In this document: piece by piece, positions 23,251 to 45,600 of the stretch | Layout of the letters: the number at the start of each line of letters is the position of its first letter | Position numbering within the stretch: position 1 is the first letter of the stretch | NCBI RefSeq assembly: GCF_036370855.1 | Contig: NW_026991398.1 | Location: forward strand, 1,550,001 to 1,614,000 | Source of the DNA: Dromaius novaehollandiae | Taxonomy: Eukaryota > Chordata > Aves > Casuariiformes > Dromaiidae | Direction of reading: 5' to 3' | DNA length: 64,000 nt | The notes under the pieces: generated by a model | The model's input: only the letters and a program-made list of their open reading frames with translations | Told to the model about the DNA's origin: nothing | The model's database searches: none | Program-made: the position numbers and the translations under genes

Positions 23251-24735
23251 TTTTGATGGAAACAGCAGATCAATCTAGCAAAGGCGAATTTATACAGCAC
23301 TTGTTAGGAAACTCTCCTTCAGATAAAACATATCTGAACTCCATGTGACTGAATTCACACATGTATCAAAGCTTTCAAAGTAATCAACAGATAGGAGGCT
23401 GATCTCACCTCAAAATATTTCCACTGACACATTCAGGACTGAAACAGAGGAGCTGCTTTCAAAGCTTTGCCCACAAAGCTCCTTGGCACTGTAGTAAAGT
23501 TTTTTTCTAGGTAGAAGAAAATGAGTGTCAAACTGAAGGATGTCCCAATTCTCAGCGGGGTGCAGTGGAGCTCTACCAGTAGACTCTTGGCCATGGGTTT
23601 TCCCATGCTAATATTTCTCCTACTACAGTTTTCTAGTAACCCCGGCCCCCGGCACTTTCTGCACCATTTTTTTGAACCCTATGCATAGCCTTATAAAACT
23701 CATATTTAGCTTTTGAATCGCTAGCCCTTTTGTCAGAAGATAATCTTTTCTCTTGGCTTTTTCGGAGAATCTGTTTTAGGAAAAGACACATCATACAGAT
23801 TTTGTTACTTAGAAGAATGTATAAATATTATGTGTGGGGGAGCACTCCAGTTGCTGGCATTTCTGCTGAGCCTTTCAACAGGGCAATGCTCCTCGGAAAT
23901 CCTGCTCCTTTTACACAGGGCCCCTTTGGATAGAAATGTTTCTTTTCTCACAATCTTGGGATAAACCCATAGCACTGAAATGGCAAGGGGCTTCATGCGT
24001 AACTCATCTCCTGAATTATGGAAGTTAATCCCATGCAATTCCCTATAACACAATTCATTATGCATTGCTGGTGACTGAACTACTATTTTTGGTAAGTAAT
24101 AGATTATTTACATGTCCCTAATCCACAAGGCACCTTAGGAACGCCCTGAGTAAGGAAGGAGTAGGGATTTCAGGACGTTGCTCGGTATTTGTAGACATCA
24201 CTAGCATCATTTTAGGATCAGGATCCTCATTTTATCATCTCCGGAACATTCACAGCTACACACCAATGCCGTAACACCGACCACAGTGGAGCTACTTATT
24301 GACGACTTAAATTTTCAGCAGCAAAATTAGGAAACCAAGATCTTCAGCTTTCCAGAGCCATCCCGGGATTTCATGTGTCTGAGTCACGTAGCAGTTCATA
24401 ATGCACCACACACTCCATTGGATCACGTTGCATTTTTGCATTTTAGGACACCAAACACGTTGATTATATTTAACTAGTAAAGAAAGGATGGGGAAGGGTA
24501 CGGGGAGAAGTATAACCAATCCCCTATACCTCAAGATTAAACACTCGTTGCAACCGATGGTGACATCAACCCATGAGGTTATAGTGTTTATAAATAACAA
24601 CAATAACGGTATAACAGCAACTTCTGAGGCTGTGAAATCTTTGCAGGTAGGAGAGTTTTGAACACGGCCCACAGCAAGGTTCTGCTAAGGGCCACCAGGT
24701 GTCAGCACAAAACACAAAATAAAGTAATATCTTAC
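23251..24735. other. Between CPA2 and SSMEM1, no exon recognised
   Basis: Human SSMEM1 has further exons encoding a serine-rich tail and these should fall here. I looked on the minus strand for serine-rich coding sequence or anything like the human tail and found none. Frames at 23805-24065 and 24307-24672 do not resemble it. Confidence 0.4.
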
Positions 24736-24930
24736 TCGAACACAAGCGTGGCAGACAAGACAGATAGTCAAAATGCCGATAAAGGAGCAAAGCAGGAGTT
24801 TCCCAGTGATCCCCCAAGTGCCTTCCTCATCCTCATCATACTCCCTGTCATCTGCTTCTTGACTGGCGTCGGAGAACAAAGGGTCGTGAGCCGAAAAACA
24901 CTGCCAAAAATGGAGAAAGGGGAATCTCAT
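24736..24930 (-). CDS. SSMEM1: SSMEM1-like first coding exon (partial)
   Basis: This 65-codon exon begins MRFPFLHFW and ends in a good donor (CGA/GTAAGA). It has an acidic stretch DREYDEDEE followed by one membrane span, LLLCSFIGILTICLVC. Human SSMEM1, a small single-pass serine-rich membrane protein expressed mainly in testis, starts MGDLFSLFW and has an acidic stretch, a GTIGNFLL motif and one span at the same distance. The residues in common are few (F5, F8, W9, the G-T-x-G motif), so the call leans on position: head to head with TMEM209 and upstream of CPA2, exactly as in human. The start at 24930 is preferred over the in-frame ATG at 25032 because of the FW register. No downstream exon was found, so the gene may be truncated or strongly diverged. 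Confidence 0.55.
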
Positions 24931-25776
24931 GAAGGCTGGTGGCTTATGAGGGGCCGCAGCCCCGGGCCCTCTCTGAGGCGGAGGGGCAAGGGGCACGCAG
25001 ACTTGTGTTCGCATGGCGTCTGGGCGACCCATTGTCCCAGCGAGAACCTCGGGAACCCACCGCCCCAGAAACGCCAGAACCCGGCCCCAGAGCCACAGAA
25101 ACCACTGGCTCCGGGCTCCTCCCAGGGAAAAGCTGCCCTCCTGGAAGGCTTTCGGCTCAGGGAAGGCCAGGGCGCCCGCAGGTCCCTGTGGGCTACGGCG
25201 TTGAGGGGATCGCGGGTGGGATTCATCCCATCTCAGTCGAGCTGCATGGAAGTTAGGGTTTAGACTTCTAACGCTCCTTCCATGTTATCCCCATTCTAGG
25301 CTTTTCTTGCTTTCACTCTCGTGCTTGGGAAATGAGGCAAAGCCAAGAAGGCGTTCAGAGCAACCAGCCTTGTCCACTGGCCTGCGCTTACAGGACCGTG
25401 TGTTGTGCTTTTTAATTTTGTCTCCTCCCGTTCTCCAGCCCACAGTGTTTTTATTCCTACGCGCATCCCAGGGCCAGCTTTGTGTGAGGGAATAACACGT
25501 CTGATCAGCCTCTGCCCTGGGGCAGCCCGAGCGGTATCACGGTATTTGCCGAGCTGCCAGCAGAGCAGGGAAAAACCCAGGAGCGCTGCGGGCGTCGCAG
25601 CTAATCCCACCCCGGCGCCGCGGCCGCCACGGCGGCGCCGCCCTCGCGCCGCTTCCCGCCCAAAGAGGGCGGGCGCCCAACGGCCGCGGGGCGGCAACGG
25701 CGTCTGCGCGAGCGCCCGCGGCGTCCTCGGCGTCGCCGTGGCGACGGGCGGCCGCGCCGGGCGGCGCGTCGGCCTG

Positions 25777-25784
25777 TGACGTCA
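25777..25784. promoter_or_regulatory. CRE (CREB/ATF) site
   Basis: The sequence is the perfect palindrome TGACGTCA, about 50 bases upstream of the presumed TMEM209 first-exon donor. It suits a core promoter position for either gene of the divergent pair. Confidence 0.6.
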
Positions 25785-25890
25785 CGTCTGCGCGACGAGG
25801 CCGTTCGCGCAGGCGTTGAGGCGGCTGCGGTGAGGGCTGCGGCGGCGGCGGGGGGCGGCGGCGGGGGGCGGGGCTGGGCCGGGCCGCGGC

Positions 25891-25923
25891 GGCGGGGCGG
25901 GGCGGGGCGGGGCGGGGCGGGGG
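25891..25923. promoter_or_regulatory. Tandem GC boxes
   Basis: GGGGCGG-type Sp1/KLF sites are repeated about six times without a break, just inside the first intron of TMEM209. The run can also fold as a G-quadruplex. Confidence 0.65.
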
Positions 25924-26789
25924 TGCCGCTGCCCTGGCTGGGCGCCTGCTGGGGCTGCGGGGTGGGCTGGGAGGGGAGCCGGGGCTGCGGGAGGTCAGCG
26001 GCTGGCAGCGAGCCCTGGGAGCGTGTGGGGCGGGCTGTGAGCGGCAGCGGGTCTGTGTGGGGAGGCCGGGGAGGGTGTGTGGGGGGGGAGCACTGTGATT
26101 TTCTTTTTTTTGGTACAGAGTACCGTTAGTTCAGTTACAACTGAACTGAACTGACAATAGTTACAACTGTTTGTCCCAGAAAGCACGTGGTTTGTGTTCG
26201 TATTCAGCGATGAAGTACTGAGAAGTTTCTAAACGTGCGGCTGGGGGAAGGCATGGTAGTTTCTTGTGGTGATGGGAGGAGCAGAAAAAGTCACAAGTGC
26301 TGTTTTTGTCGTGTATGGCTTTTTGGGGCATAAAGGTGAGGCAGTGTGTGGAGGGTATTGAGCTGTAGTGAGCTGATAGAAGGAGACGGCTGTGCAGTCT
26401 GAAAGTGTCATAGTACCTGCTGAACTGGGAGGAGGTATTTTCGGTAGGAAAGCTGCAAGGTCTTTCCTCGGTCTGGTTTCCTCGCTCGGAGAAGGCAGTG
26501 TTGCCTAGACGTTCCGAAGAATGTTATTTTTCAAAAGCGCGGTCAGAACCTGGCGCTCTCCTCTGCATCCCAATGGAGAAAACGGACACTGTTGAACTGT
26601 AAAGAGGTGACAATGCTTACAGAGTTTATAAGAGAAACGTTGCCTCTCTTTACTGGTAAAAAGAATGTATTTCTTTTTTTAAAACAGCACACAAGAATTG
26701 GTACCTAAAGATGAAGTCTTTTTATATAATTTGTTTTTGATTATTGTTTTTTCTTAATTCTTGTACTGAGTGAGAATCTTACTGTATAA

Positions 26790-38589
<11,800 letters not shown>

Positions 38590-40420
38590 CTTCTCTAGCA
38601 AGACTCCAGCTCAGAAGAAGAATGATCCTGCTTCTCTGACGAGATGAACTGAGCAGCGTCATTACACTTGTTGCCTTAAACATGGACTATGAAAAGGGAT
38701 AATTTAAACTCTGCTTTATGGACAGAGGGGAAATGTTTGTAATTCCCATAGTTTTTGGGAGGATACTCTTTAAAATATTTCACTGTTGAAATGCATCTAA
38801 ATAGGAACTCCAGGCAGGTGTTCTCTTTCTGGCTCCTCACCTTAACGAATCCTATTTAAAAAAACAAAAAAACAAAAAAACAAAAAAACAAAAACCTTGC
38901 TATTTCTGTTGCATTTACCCTTCAATGCCATTGCTGCTCTAAAGAGCTTAACGGACCGCAGGCAGCTCCCATGGGCTTACACAGCCGCTCGCTCACAGTC
39001 CCTGGAAAAGGTAGTTACTGCCAGGTTCACAAGATCCAAGATATTCCAGGTGGGCATAACAGATGCCAAGTTAGTAAGTTTACACTGTGTTTTGGTTAAT
39101 TTAATTATATGCGATCAGAAAGAACATCTTTCATCCCTGCCCGTTGGAATAATTGGATTTTATGACCTCATTAGATGTTTCAGGTGTCTCCACTGCAAAT
39201 ATAAGGGAAAGAGAAAACTGACTTGCTAGTTTCAGTATATGTTTATAAGGTAGATTTAAAAAAAAAAATTCAAATGTGACTGTCTTACGAGTTACAAGAT
39301 GTTGTGGGTGAATTGAGTACTACAGTGTTACCCTGATTTTGCTTTTTAACTTTTTAAAGTTTATTTATTTTATTTCTCGCATCAGCTTTTCTGCTAGCAA
39401 CTTATTTTCAGGGCCTTGCAGGCTGGCATGTGGCTTCAGCATCCCTGCAGGAAACCAGGGTGGATACAGCTATGTCCCAGGGATTTACGGGAACATCCCT
39501 AATTTGCTGTTGCCTCACCAAAGCGTGACCAGAAATGGCTTTTTTTTTTTCCTGAGGGCAAGTGGATGCCACGTGGCCAAAGCCCAGCTTCTGAGCCTCC
39601 GGCTTCTTAGGCTCTGTCCCCTGCGGTGGCCGGAATTATTCCTTAGGAAGAGTCAAATCCTGGGACCACGGGCCAGCCTGCGGTTCACGTCGCAGTGCCA
39701 GTCTCTTTATTATAAGCTCGGGCAGCAGCGGGGTGTGCCTGTTCTCATATAACCCCACGCGGGCGGTTAACCCCGGCCCTGTGAGTGGGTGCTCTGCTTG
39801 TGGGGAGTCCCCTTTTGGGGAAAAACACTTGCACTTGTTTCAAAGAATAGGCCCTTAAATAGTGCTGAGAAGCTTTTTTTTGGGGGGGGGGGAGGGGAAT
39901 CCATTGCAAATTCAGGCAATCCAGAAGGTTTTAGAAGTGTATGTGGTTAATTATTTTTTTTAAACAGAGAGGTGAAACTGTGTAAATCCAGAGATGCCAA
40001 GGACTTGTGAGCTGCAGGTGAGGGTGCCGGCTCAGTTTCCCTCAGGCATTCTCGGGGAGCAAAAAAGGGAACCTCTTAGTGTCACTGCAAACTGCCAAAA
40101 AAATCCAGAACTTGAAAATCTTACTGGTTCCTTGCTGGTGGAGAATGCACCGTGTGCAGTAGTTTTATTACGACAATATATTTTTGTATTGTATTTTTGT
40201 ACCGGATTTTGGTTCGCCTGCCTAAGGCATTTCACTGTGCTCAAACCAGGTGCTGTCATTTTTGTAATCTCTGGCGGGTCGCTATGTTTTGGCATGAGCC
40301 AAATGTGTATATATGTATAGAGGAAATGAATGTTACTGGAGATCCCATCTCCGCGGGGAGGTGACTGTTAACAAAAGAGCTTATTTTGTCCCTTTATTAA
40401 ATTGGTTTGTTTTACCAAGC
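38590..40420 (+). other. Presumed TMEM209 3' UTR
   Basis: The stretch after the TMEM209 stop is AT-rich and free of recognisable exons. It includes an interrupted poly-A repeat (seven A plus C, about five times) at 38858-38894. The first good polyadenylation signal is ATTAAA at 40396-40401, followed by GT-rich sequence, which would give a 3' UTR of about 1.8 kb. Confidence 0.5.
40396..40401 (+). terminator. Candidate polyadenylation signal of TMEM209
   Basis: ATTAAA is followed within 20-60 bases by GT-rich sequence ('ggtttgtttt', 'ggttgggtcttttc'). Confidence 0.45.
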
Positions 40421-40984
40421 ATGCGGTTGGGTCTTTTCTGGGGGTAGTGAGTGCCGGATTGTGTTAACAGTGTCTGTTTACGCCCGCCTGCCCCAGCTGG
40501 CTGCCTGCCTTGTTTCCTGACTCATCCCCAGCTAAAGCAACCAAAACTGCAGCATTTTACACACTATAATGTGTTTTGCTCTGAGGCCCTAATTCCATCG
40601 CTCGGGCCCAGATCATCTTTGCACAAATGGTATTGCTGTGAATGGGCCCCGGCTGGTTATTTGGGCAACCCCTGGCCACAGCTCAGCCCCGGTGAGGTGA
40701 CGGTTCGCCAGCGCTCGTGTTGCGTGGCGCCACGTTATAACATCAGCGGCTAAAAAAAGCAGTTTTGCTTCTTCGTAAGCTGCTTCCTGGCCCTGGTTTA
40801 GCAGCGGAGGCGAGAGGGGCTGGTGGGCTCTTGCCTGAGGCAGCGTCTCTGAAAGGATGGGAGCTGCTGTTTTTAACGCGTCCCGGCGGTTTCATCCTCG
40901 CGAGGGAGGAAGAGGCTCTGTGCCCCTTAATCACCTGCCTGCTTTTCCCTCTGTGCTGCTGTCGCCAGCGTGCTAGGGCTTGTC
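40421..40984. other. Gap between TMEM209 and the minisatellite
   Basis: No exon was recognised. The 200-codon frame starting at 40765 continues into the minisatellite and owes its length to that repeat. Confidence 0.4.
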
Positions 40985-41780
40985 ACCCCGGTACTGTGTC
41001 CATTTGGGTGTCCTGTGCCACAGTCCAGTGTGCACCCTGGTACTGTGTCCAGGTGGGTGTCCCGTGCCCTGGATCCCTCTGCACCCTAATGCACTGTGCA
41101 CCCAGGTACTTTGTCCATGTGGGTCCCCTGTGCCTTGGAGCCCCCTGCACCCCGAAACACTGTACCCCCTGCTCCCCATGCACCCTGGTACCGTGTCCAC
41201 ATGGGTGTCCCATGCCCTGGATCCCCCTGCATCCTGATACACTGTGCTCCCTGCTCCCCATGCACCCCGGTACTGTGTCCACATGGGTGCCCTGCACCCT
41301 GATACAGCGTGTGCCCTGCTTCCTGTGCACCCCAGTACCTTGTCCACGTGGGTGTCTTGCACCCTAGATCCCTCTGCACCCGGATACACTGTGCTCCCTG
41401 CTCCCCGTGCACCCCGGTACTGTGTCCACATGGGTGTCCCGGGCCCTGGATCCCCCAGCACCCCCATACACGGTGCACACGACTCCCCATGCACCCTGGT
41501 ACTGTGTCTACATGGGTCCCGCACACCCCAGATCCCCCTGCACCCTGATGCAGCGTGCACCCTGCTCCCTGTGCACCCCGGTACCGTGTCCACGTGGGTG
41601 CCCTGCACCCCAGATCCCCCTGCACCCCAGTCCCCCGCGCACCCCAGATCCCTGTGCACCCCGGTACCGTGTCCATGTGGGTGCCCTGCACCCCGGTCCC
41701 CCGCGCACCCCAGATCCCTGGGCACCTCGATGCACCAGGTGCTCCCGGTTCCTTGGCACCCCGATACGCCGCGCACCCCA
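40985..41780. repeat. Minisatellite with about 82-base higher-order unit
   Basis: Units begin CACCC(C/T)GGTACTGTGTCC and contain 'catgggtgtccc' and 'tggatccccctg', then a second half beginning CACCCTGATACA and ending 'ctgctccccatg'. One full unit is about 49 plus 33 bases and is built from roughly 16-17-base subunits that each start with CACCC. About nine to ten units can be followed, with partial units toward 41,640-41,780. It keeps both strands open in several frames (up to 299 codons), which is a repeat artefact. It lies just upstream of the presumed CAX promoter. Confidence 0.9.
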
Positions 41781-41940
41781 GCGCCCTGTCCGCCCCGCCC
41801 CCCTGCGCACCCCGGTGCTCGCTGCACCGCCGCCCCCCGCCGCGGCCGCGCCTCCCCCCCGGGCCCCGGCACCGCCCCGCGCGCGCTCCCGGCGCCGCCC
41901 GTTAAAAGCCGCCGCTGCTACACGCAGGAGGCGCTGGGTG
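41781..41940 (+). promoter_or_regulatory. Presumed CAX promoter and first-exon region
   Basis: A short, very CpG-rich stretch ends with 'cccgttaaaagccgcc', a weak TATA-like element, then about 30 bases later a good donor (GCGCTGG/GTGAGC near 41938). A non-coding first exon here spliced over the G-rich intron repeat to the exon at 42691 is plausible. I could not find the initiator ATG of the gene. Confidence 0.4.
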
Positions 41941-41944
41941 AGCG

Positions 41945-42420
41945 CCGCGCCGGGGGGGTCTTGCAGCAGGGGGGGGCACCGGGGGGGGCTGGATATTGCA
42001 CCGGGGGGGGGTGATGGTGCATGGCAGGGTGGCACTGAGCATTGCACTGGGGGGGGGGGGTCCCTCCTGGGCTTCCCCCTGGGCTTCCCCCTGGGTATTG
42101 CACCGGGGGGGGGGGGTTGCACTGGGGGGGGGTCTCTCCTGGGTATTGCATGGGGGGGGTCCCTCCTGGGCTTTGCACTAGGGAGGGGGGGAGGTGTTGC
42201 ATTGGGGGGGTCCCTCCTGGGCATTGCACGGGGAGGGGGGGAGGTCCCTCTTGGGTGTTGCACCCCTGGGGGGGACCTGGACCTTGCACGGGGGGGGGGG
42301 GGGATTTGCACGGGGCGGTGACCCTCCTGGGCTTTGCACTGGGGGGAGGGTGTTGCATGTTGGGGTGTCACTGAGCATTGCACTAGGGGCTGGAGGGGTC
42401 CCTCCTGCCCCCCCCCCCCC
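41945..42420. repeat. G-rich minisatellite in the presumed first intron of CAX
   Basis: Runs of 7-13 guanines alternate with 'tccctcctgggc' and 'attgcac' blocks about every 30-45 bases. At 42409-42423 the pattern flips to a run of cytosines. The plus strand could form several G-quadruplexes. Confidence 0.85.
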
Positions 42421-42690
42421 CCCAGGGCATTGCACCGAGTCTGCATGGGGCTGGGGTGTGCGAGCCTGGGGGGGGGTGTCCTTGTCCCCCCCTCCCCGAG
42501 CATCCCTGCACGCTGGGGGCTCCCAGGACCTGTGGGACCCCCCCCAGGCGGCACCCCAAACCTCTGCTCCTGGGGTCCTCCCCAGGCCGCAAAGGCCCTG
42601 TGGTGCCAGCAGGCGCCGTGGAGGCTCCGGGGCCGACAAGCGCCGGCTCAGGGGAGTCCCGCGCCCGGCGGGCCACTGCCTCTCTTGCAG

Positions 42691-45600
42691 ATCCCCCCCC
42701 CCGGAGGCGGAGGCGCGGGGTGGGGGGCCACAGCGGTGCTCCCTCTGCGACTGCCGCTGCGCTGCCATCAGCAACGCCCTGGGCGACCTGGGCGACCTGC
42801 CCTCGGGCTCCCGCCCCCACGGCCTCCTCGCTCCCCGCCTGCTGCCCAGTAGGTCGCTCCCCAAAGCCGGGGGCCGGGATGGGCCGGGGGGGTCCCCCCC
42901 CCGCCAGAGCCCGCTCGCCTCTCGCCCGCAGTCGGCGCCTGCCAGCAGCACTCGGACCAGGCGCCGGCATGCGAGAGCTGCCCGGGGAAGACCACGCTGA
43001 CGGCCGAGAACGTGGTGGAGGCCAACAAGCTCTCCAACAACTACAAGGTGGGTCCTCCCGGCCCCCTTCCCGCGGCCCCCAGGGGCGTCTTGGGGGTGAG
43101 CATCTCCGCCCCGGGCTGCTGTCGGAGATGATGGCGTGGATGGAGATGCATGGCGAGGAGCCCCCCGGGTTGTCCCCTCTGGGGCCACCACGGTCCAGCT
43201 GGGGCAGGGAACATCGGGCGCCTTGTGCTGGCCCCCACGCTCGCTCCCACCCTTCCCCTCTCTCCAGTTCGGCTTCAAGAAGTGGAAGAGCCAGGTGACG
43301 GCCCGGCCGTGGGAGGACCGCTTGGAGATCGTGAAGGAGCTCTACTCCGACCTCAACGTCATCAAGGGCCCTGGAGGTGGGTGGCCACTGGGCACCGAGA
43401 AGACAGCGGCTCCTGGCTCCACCAGCGGCGAAGCCTGGAGGCGTCCACTTAAATCCCGCAGCCGCTGGTGGGACACGGCCGCTTCTGCCTTGGCCAAGCC
43501 CATGGGCAAGTGGTGTTGACCCCTGGGGGAAGCCCTGAGCAGGGTTTTGGGAGGAAAGCGGTCGTGACACGGGGCCCGTCGCTCCCCGCAGGCTCCACGA
43601 TGACGTGCAGCAATGTGCTCTACCTGCTGCTCTTCGGCTAGTGGCTGGCGCTGCTCTACCTGCTGGTGGCCACCGTGATGTTGCTCACCGTGGTGGCGGC
43701 TCCCTACGGTAGGTCCTCCTGGGAGCGGGTCTCCACCTGCATCGGTGGATGCTGAGCTGGCGCGAGGTGGGGGGCGACGGGCTCCCGCCCCACATCCCTG
43801 CCTGACACTGCTTTCGCTGCAGGGCGGCTCTGCTGGGACCTGGCCGGCTACTTGCTCTGGCCCTTCAGCAAAGTGATCCAGCGGCTGGCGGTGACAGCGA
43901 GCCCCCGGGTGTCCCCCGAGGCCACCGGCGCCCAGGAGACCTCGGCCCTGCTCGGCGGCCTGGTGCCCCGCCACTGGCACCCCGTGGACCCCGGCCACCG
44001 GGCGAGCACCCAGCACGGATGGAGCCCGGGGTGGATGGAGCTCAGCTGAGCTCCTCTTTGGGGTTTTTCCACCCCCAAAAAAGTGCCACCTCCCCCCCGT
44101 CTTGCAGCAGCGCACTGCCGCCATGGCCTGGCTCTGCCTGGGCTAGCCGGTGCTGGCGCTGGCCCACAGGCTGGTCTGCTTCGTCGCCTGGCTCCTCATC
44201 TTCCTCATCCCCGTGGCCAAGATGAGCGCCCGCACGGCCCGCCGGGTGCTGCTGCCGCCCCCGGAGCGGGTGTGCATCTGGTGCCTGTGCATGGTGGGTG
44301 GCCCCCAGGCCCTCCTGGGGGGCTGGGGGTGGGGGGGGGACGCCCGGAGCGATGTCACTGACGTGTCCCCACCCCACCGCAGACGGAGGTGCCGCTGGAT
44401 GCGGAGGTGATCCTGAGCTGCTACCGCACCATGAACGCCTACTACTACAAGTACACTGTGGATGGCATCATCATCTTCGCCGTCAGTATCCTTTATCCCT
44501 CTTTTCTAGGGGGGGACGCACCAACCCGGGCACCTCCCCGAGGTGCTGCCCCCAAAAAACCACCCCATGCTTTGGGCGCGTCCTTGACGGCCGCCGCAGA
44601 CCTGCTGCCACTGGTGGTGGCAACGCTGGTGCTGGGCTACGTGGACGGGCGCAACCGGCTGACGAGCTCACCCCTGAAGTTCGCCCTGGCCCTGCTCTCC
44701 ATCATGCCCCTCTCCTACTACATCGGCATGGCCATCGCCAGGTGAGCAGCCCCCCACGCTGGGGCCGCCCCCGGCTGCCGCTGCCGCCCCCCGCTGACCC
44801 CCTCCGCCGTCCCCGCAGCATCTTGGTGCAGAGCAGCTTCGCAGTGGGGGCGGTGGTGAACGCCACCTTCGGCTCCATCACGGAGCTCACCTTCTACATC
44901 ACGGTGCTCATCAAGGGCGCCCGCGAGGGCAACAAGTGCTACGAGATCATCGTCAAGGCGGCGCTCGCCGGCACCCTGGTGGGCTGCGTCCTCCTCGTCC
45001 CGGTGAGCCCGGTGGGGAGGGGGACCCGGACCTCCTCGCTGGGGCCGTGCTGATGGCCCCGTTCCCTCCAAGGGCTTGTGCATGGTGATAGGAGGCATCC
45101 GGCACCAGGAGCAGAGGTTCAACAGCCACTTGGCGGGTGTCAGCTCGGCCCGGCTCATCCTCTCCGTGGGAGGTGAGCACCCCGGGGGCGATGCTGGTGG
45201 TGGGGGACGTCCCACGCTGCAGCCTCGTGCCCACCACCATTTCTCCCGTTGGTAGGCGTCTTCGCCCTGACGCTCTTCTCCAAGGTGTACGGGAAGCTGG
45301 TGTGCGGTGAGTGCCACGACGTCACCCAGAACCCGCTGTGCCACTACCTCTGCCAGAGCTGCCACTTTGACCTGGTGAGCCCCCAACCGCGGTGCTCCTG
45401 GTGGGTCCATGCCAGGGCCACCCGTGCTGGGATGTGGGGCTCGGGGGTGTTTCTAGCCCATGGGGCTCCTCACCAGCAGCCCTCGAAGGGTGCTGCAGGA
45501 TGGGTGGCAGCGGGTGCCCGGGGCACGGCCACGGCGCTCACCCCACTGATGGACTCTCCCTTGCAGATGCAGAACAACGGCACGTTCTGCTACAGCCACG

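Larger units (their letters stand above)
25560..26060. promoter_or_regulatory. CpG-rich, probably bidirectional promoter of TMEM209 and SSMEM1
   Basis: A sharply GC- and CpG-rich block lies between the diverging SSMEM1-like exon and TMEM209. A likely TMEM209 5' UTR exon ends at the donor after 25829 (GCTGCG/GTGAGG), about 1 kb before the coding exon. There is no TATA box near it. A head-to-head pair sharing one island is the arrangement in mammals. Confidence 0.7.

Noticed and set aside
23805-24065. 86-codon minus-strand frame as a second SSMEM1 exon
   Set aside because: No serine-rich character, no match to the SSMEM1 tail and no clear acceptor at its start.
40985-41780. CRISPR-like regular repeats
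   Set aside because: The spacers are themselves diverged repeat subunits, the setting is a vertebrate genome, and there are no cas genes.
40973-41872. 299-codon minus-strand frame and several overlapping plus-strand frames
   Set aside because: They are translations of the minisatellite; a repeat unit without stops keeps several frames open on both strands.
42178-43570. Minus-strand frames of 366 and 395 codons over the CAX 5' exons
   Set aside because: They run antisense to exons with splice sites and a clear protein match; length follows from the very high GC content.
44819-45172. NCX or NCKX sodium/calcium exchanger
   Set aside because: The motifs after repeat 2 and the YccF-like N-terminal segments fit type II CAX proteins, and NCX/NCKX hallmark sequences are absent.
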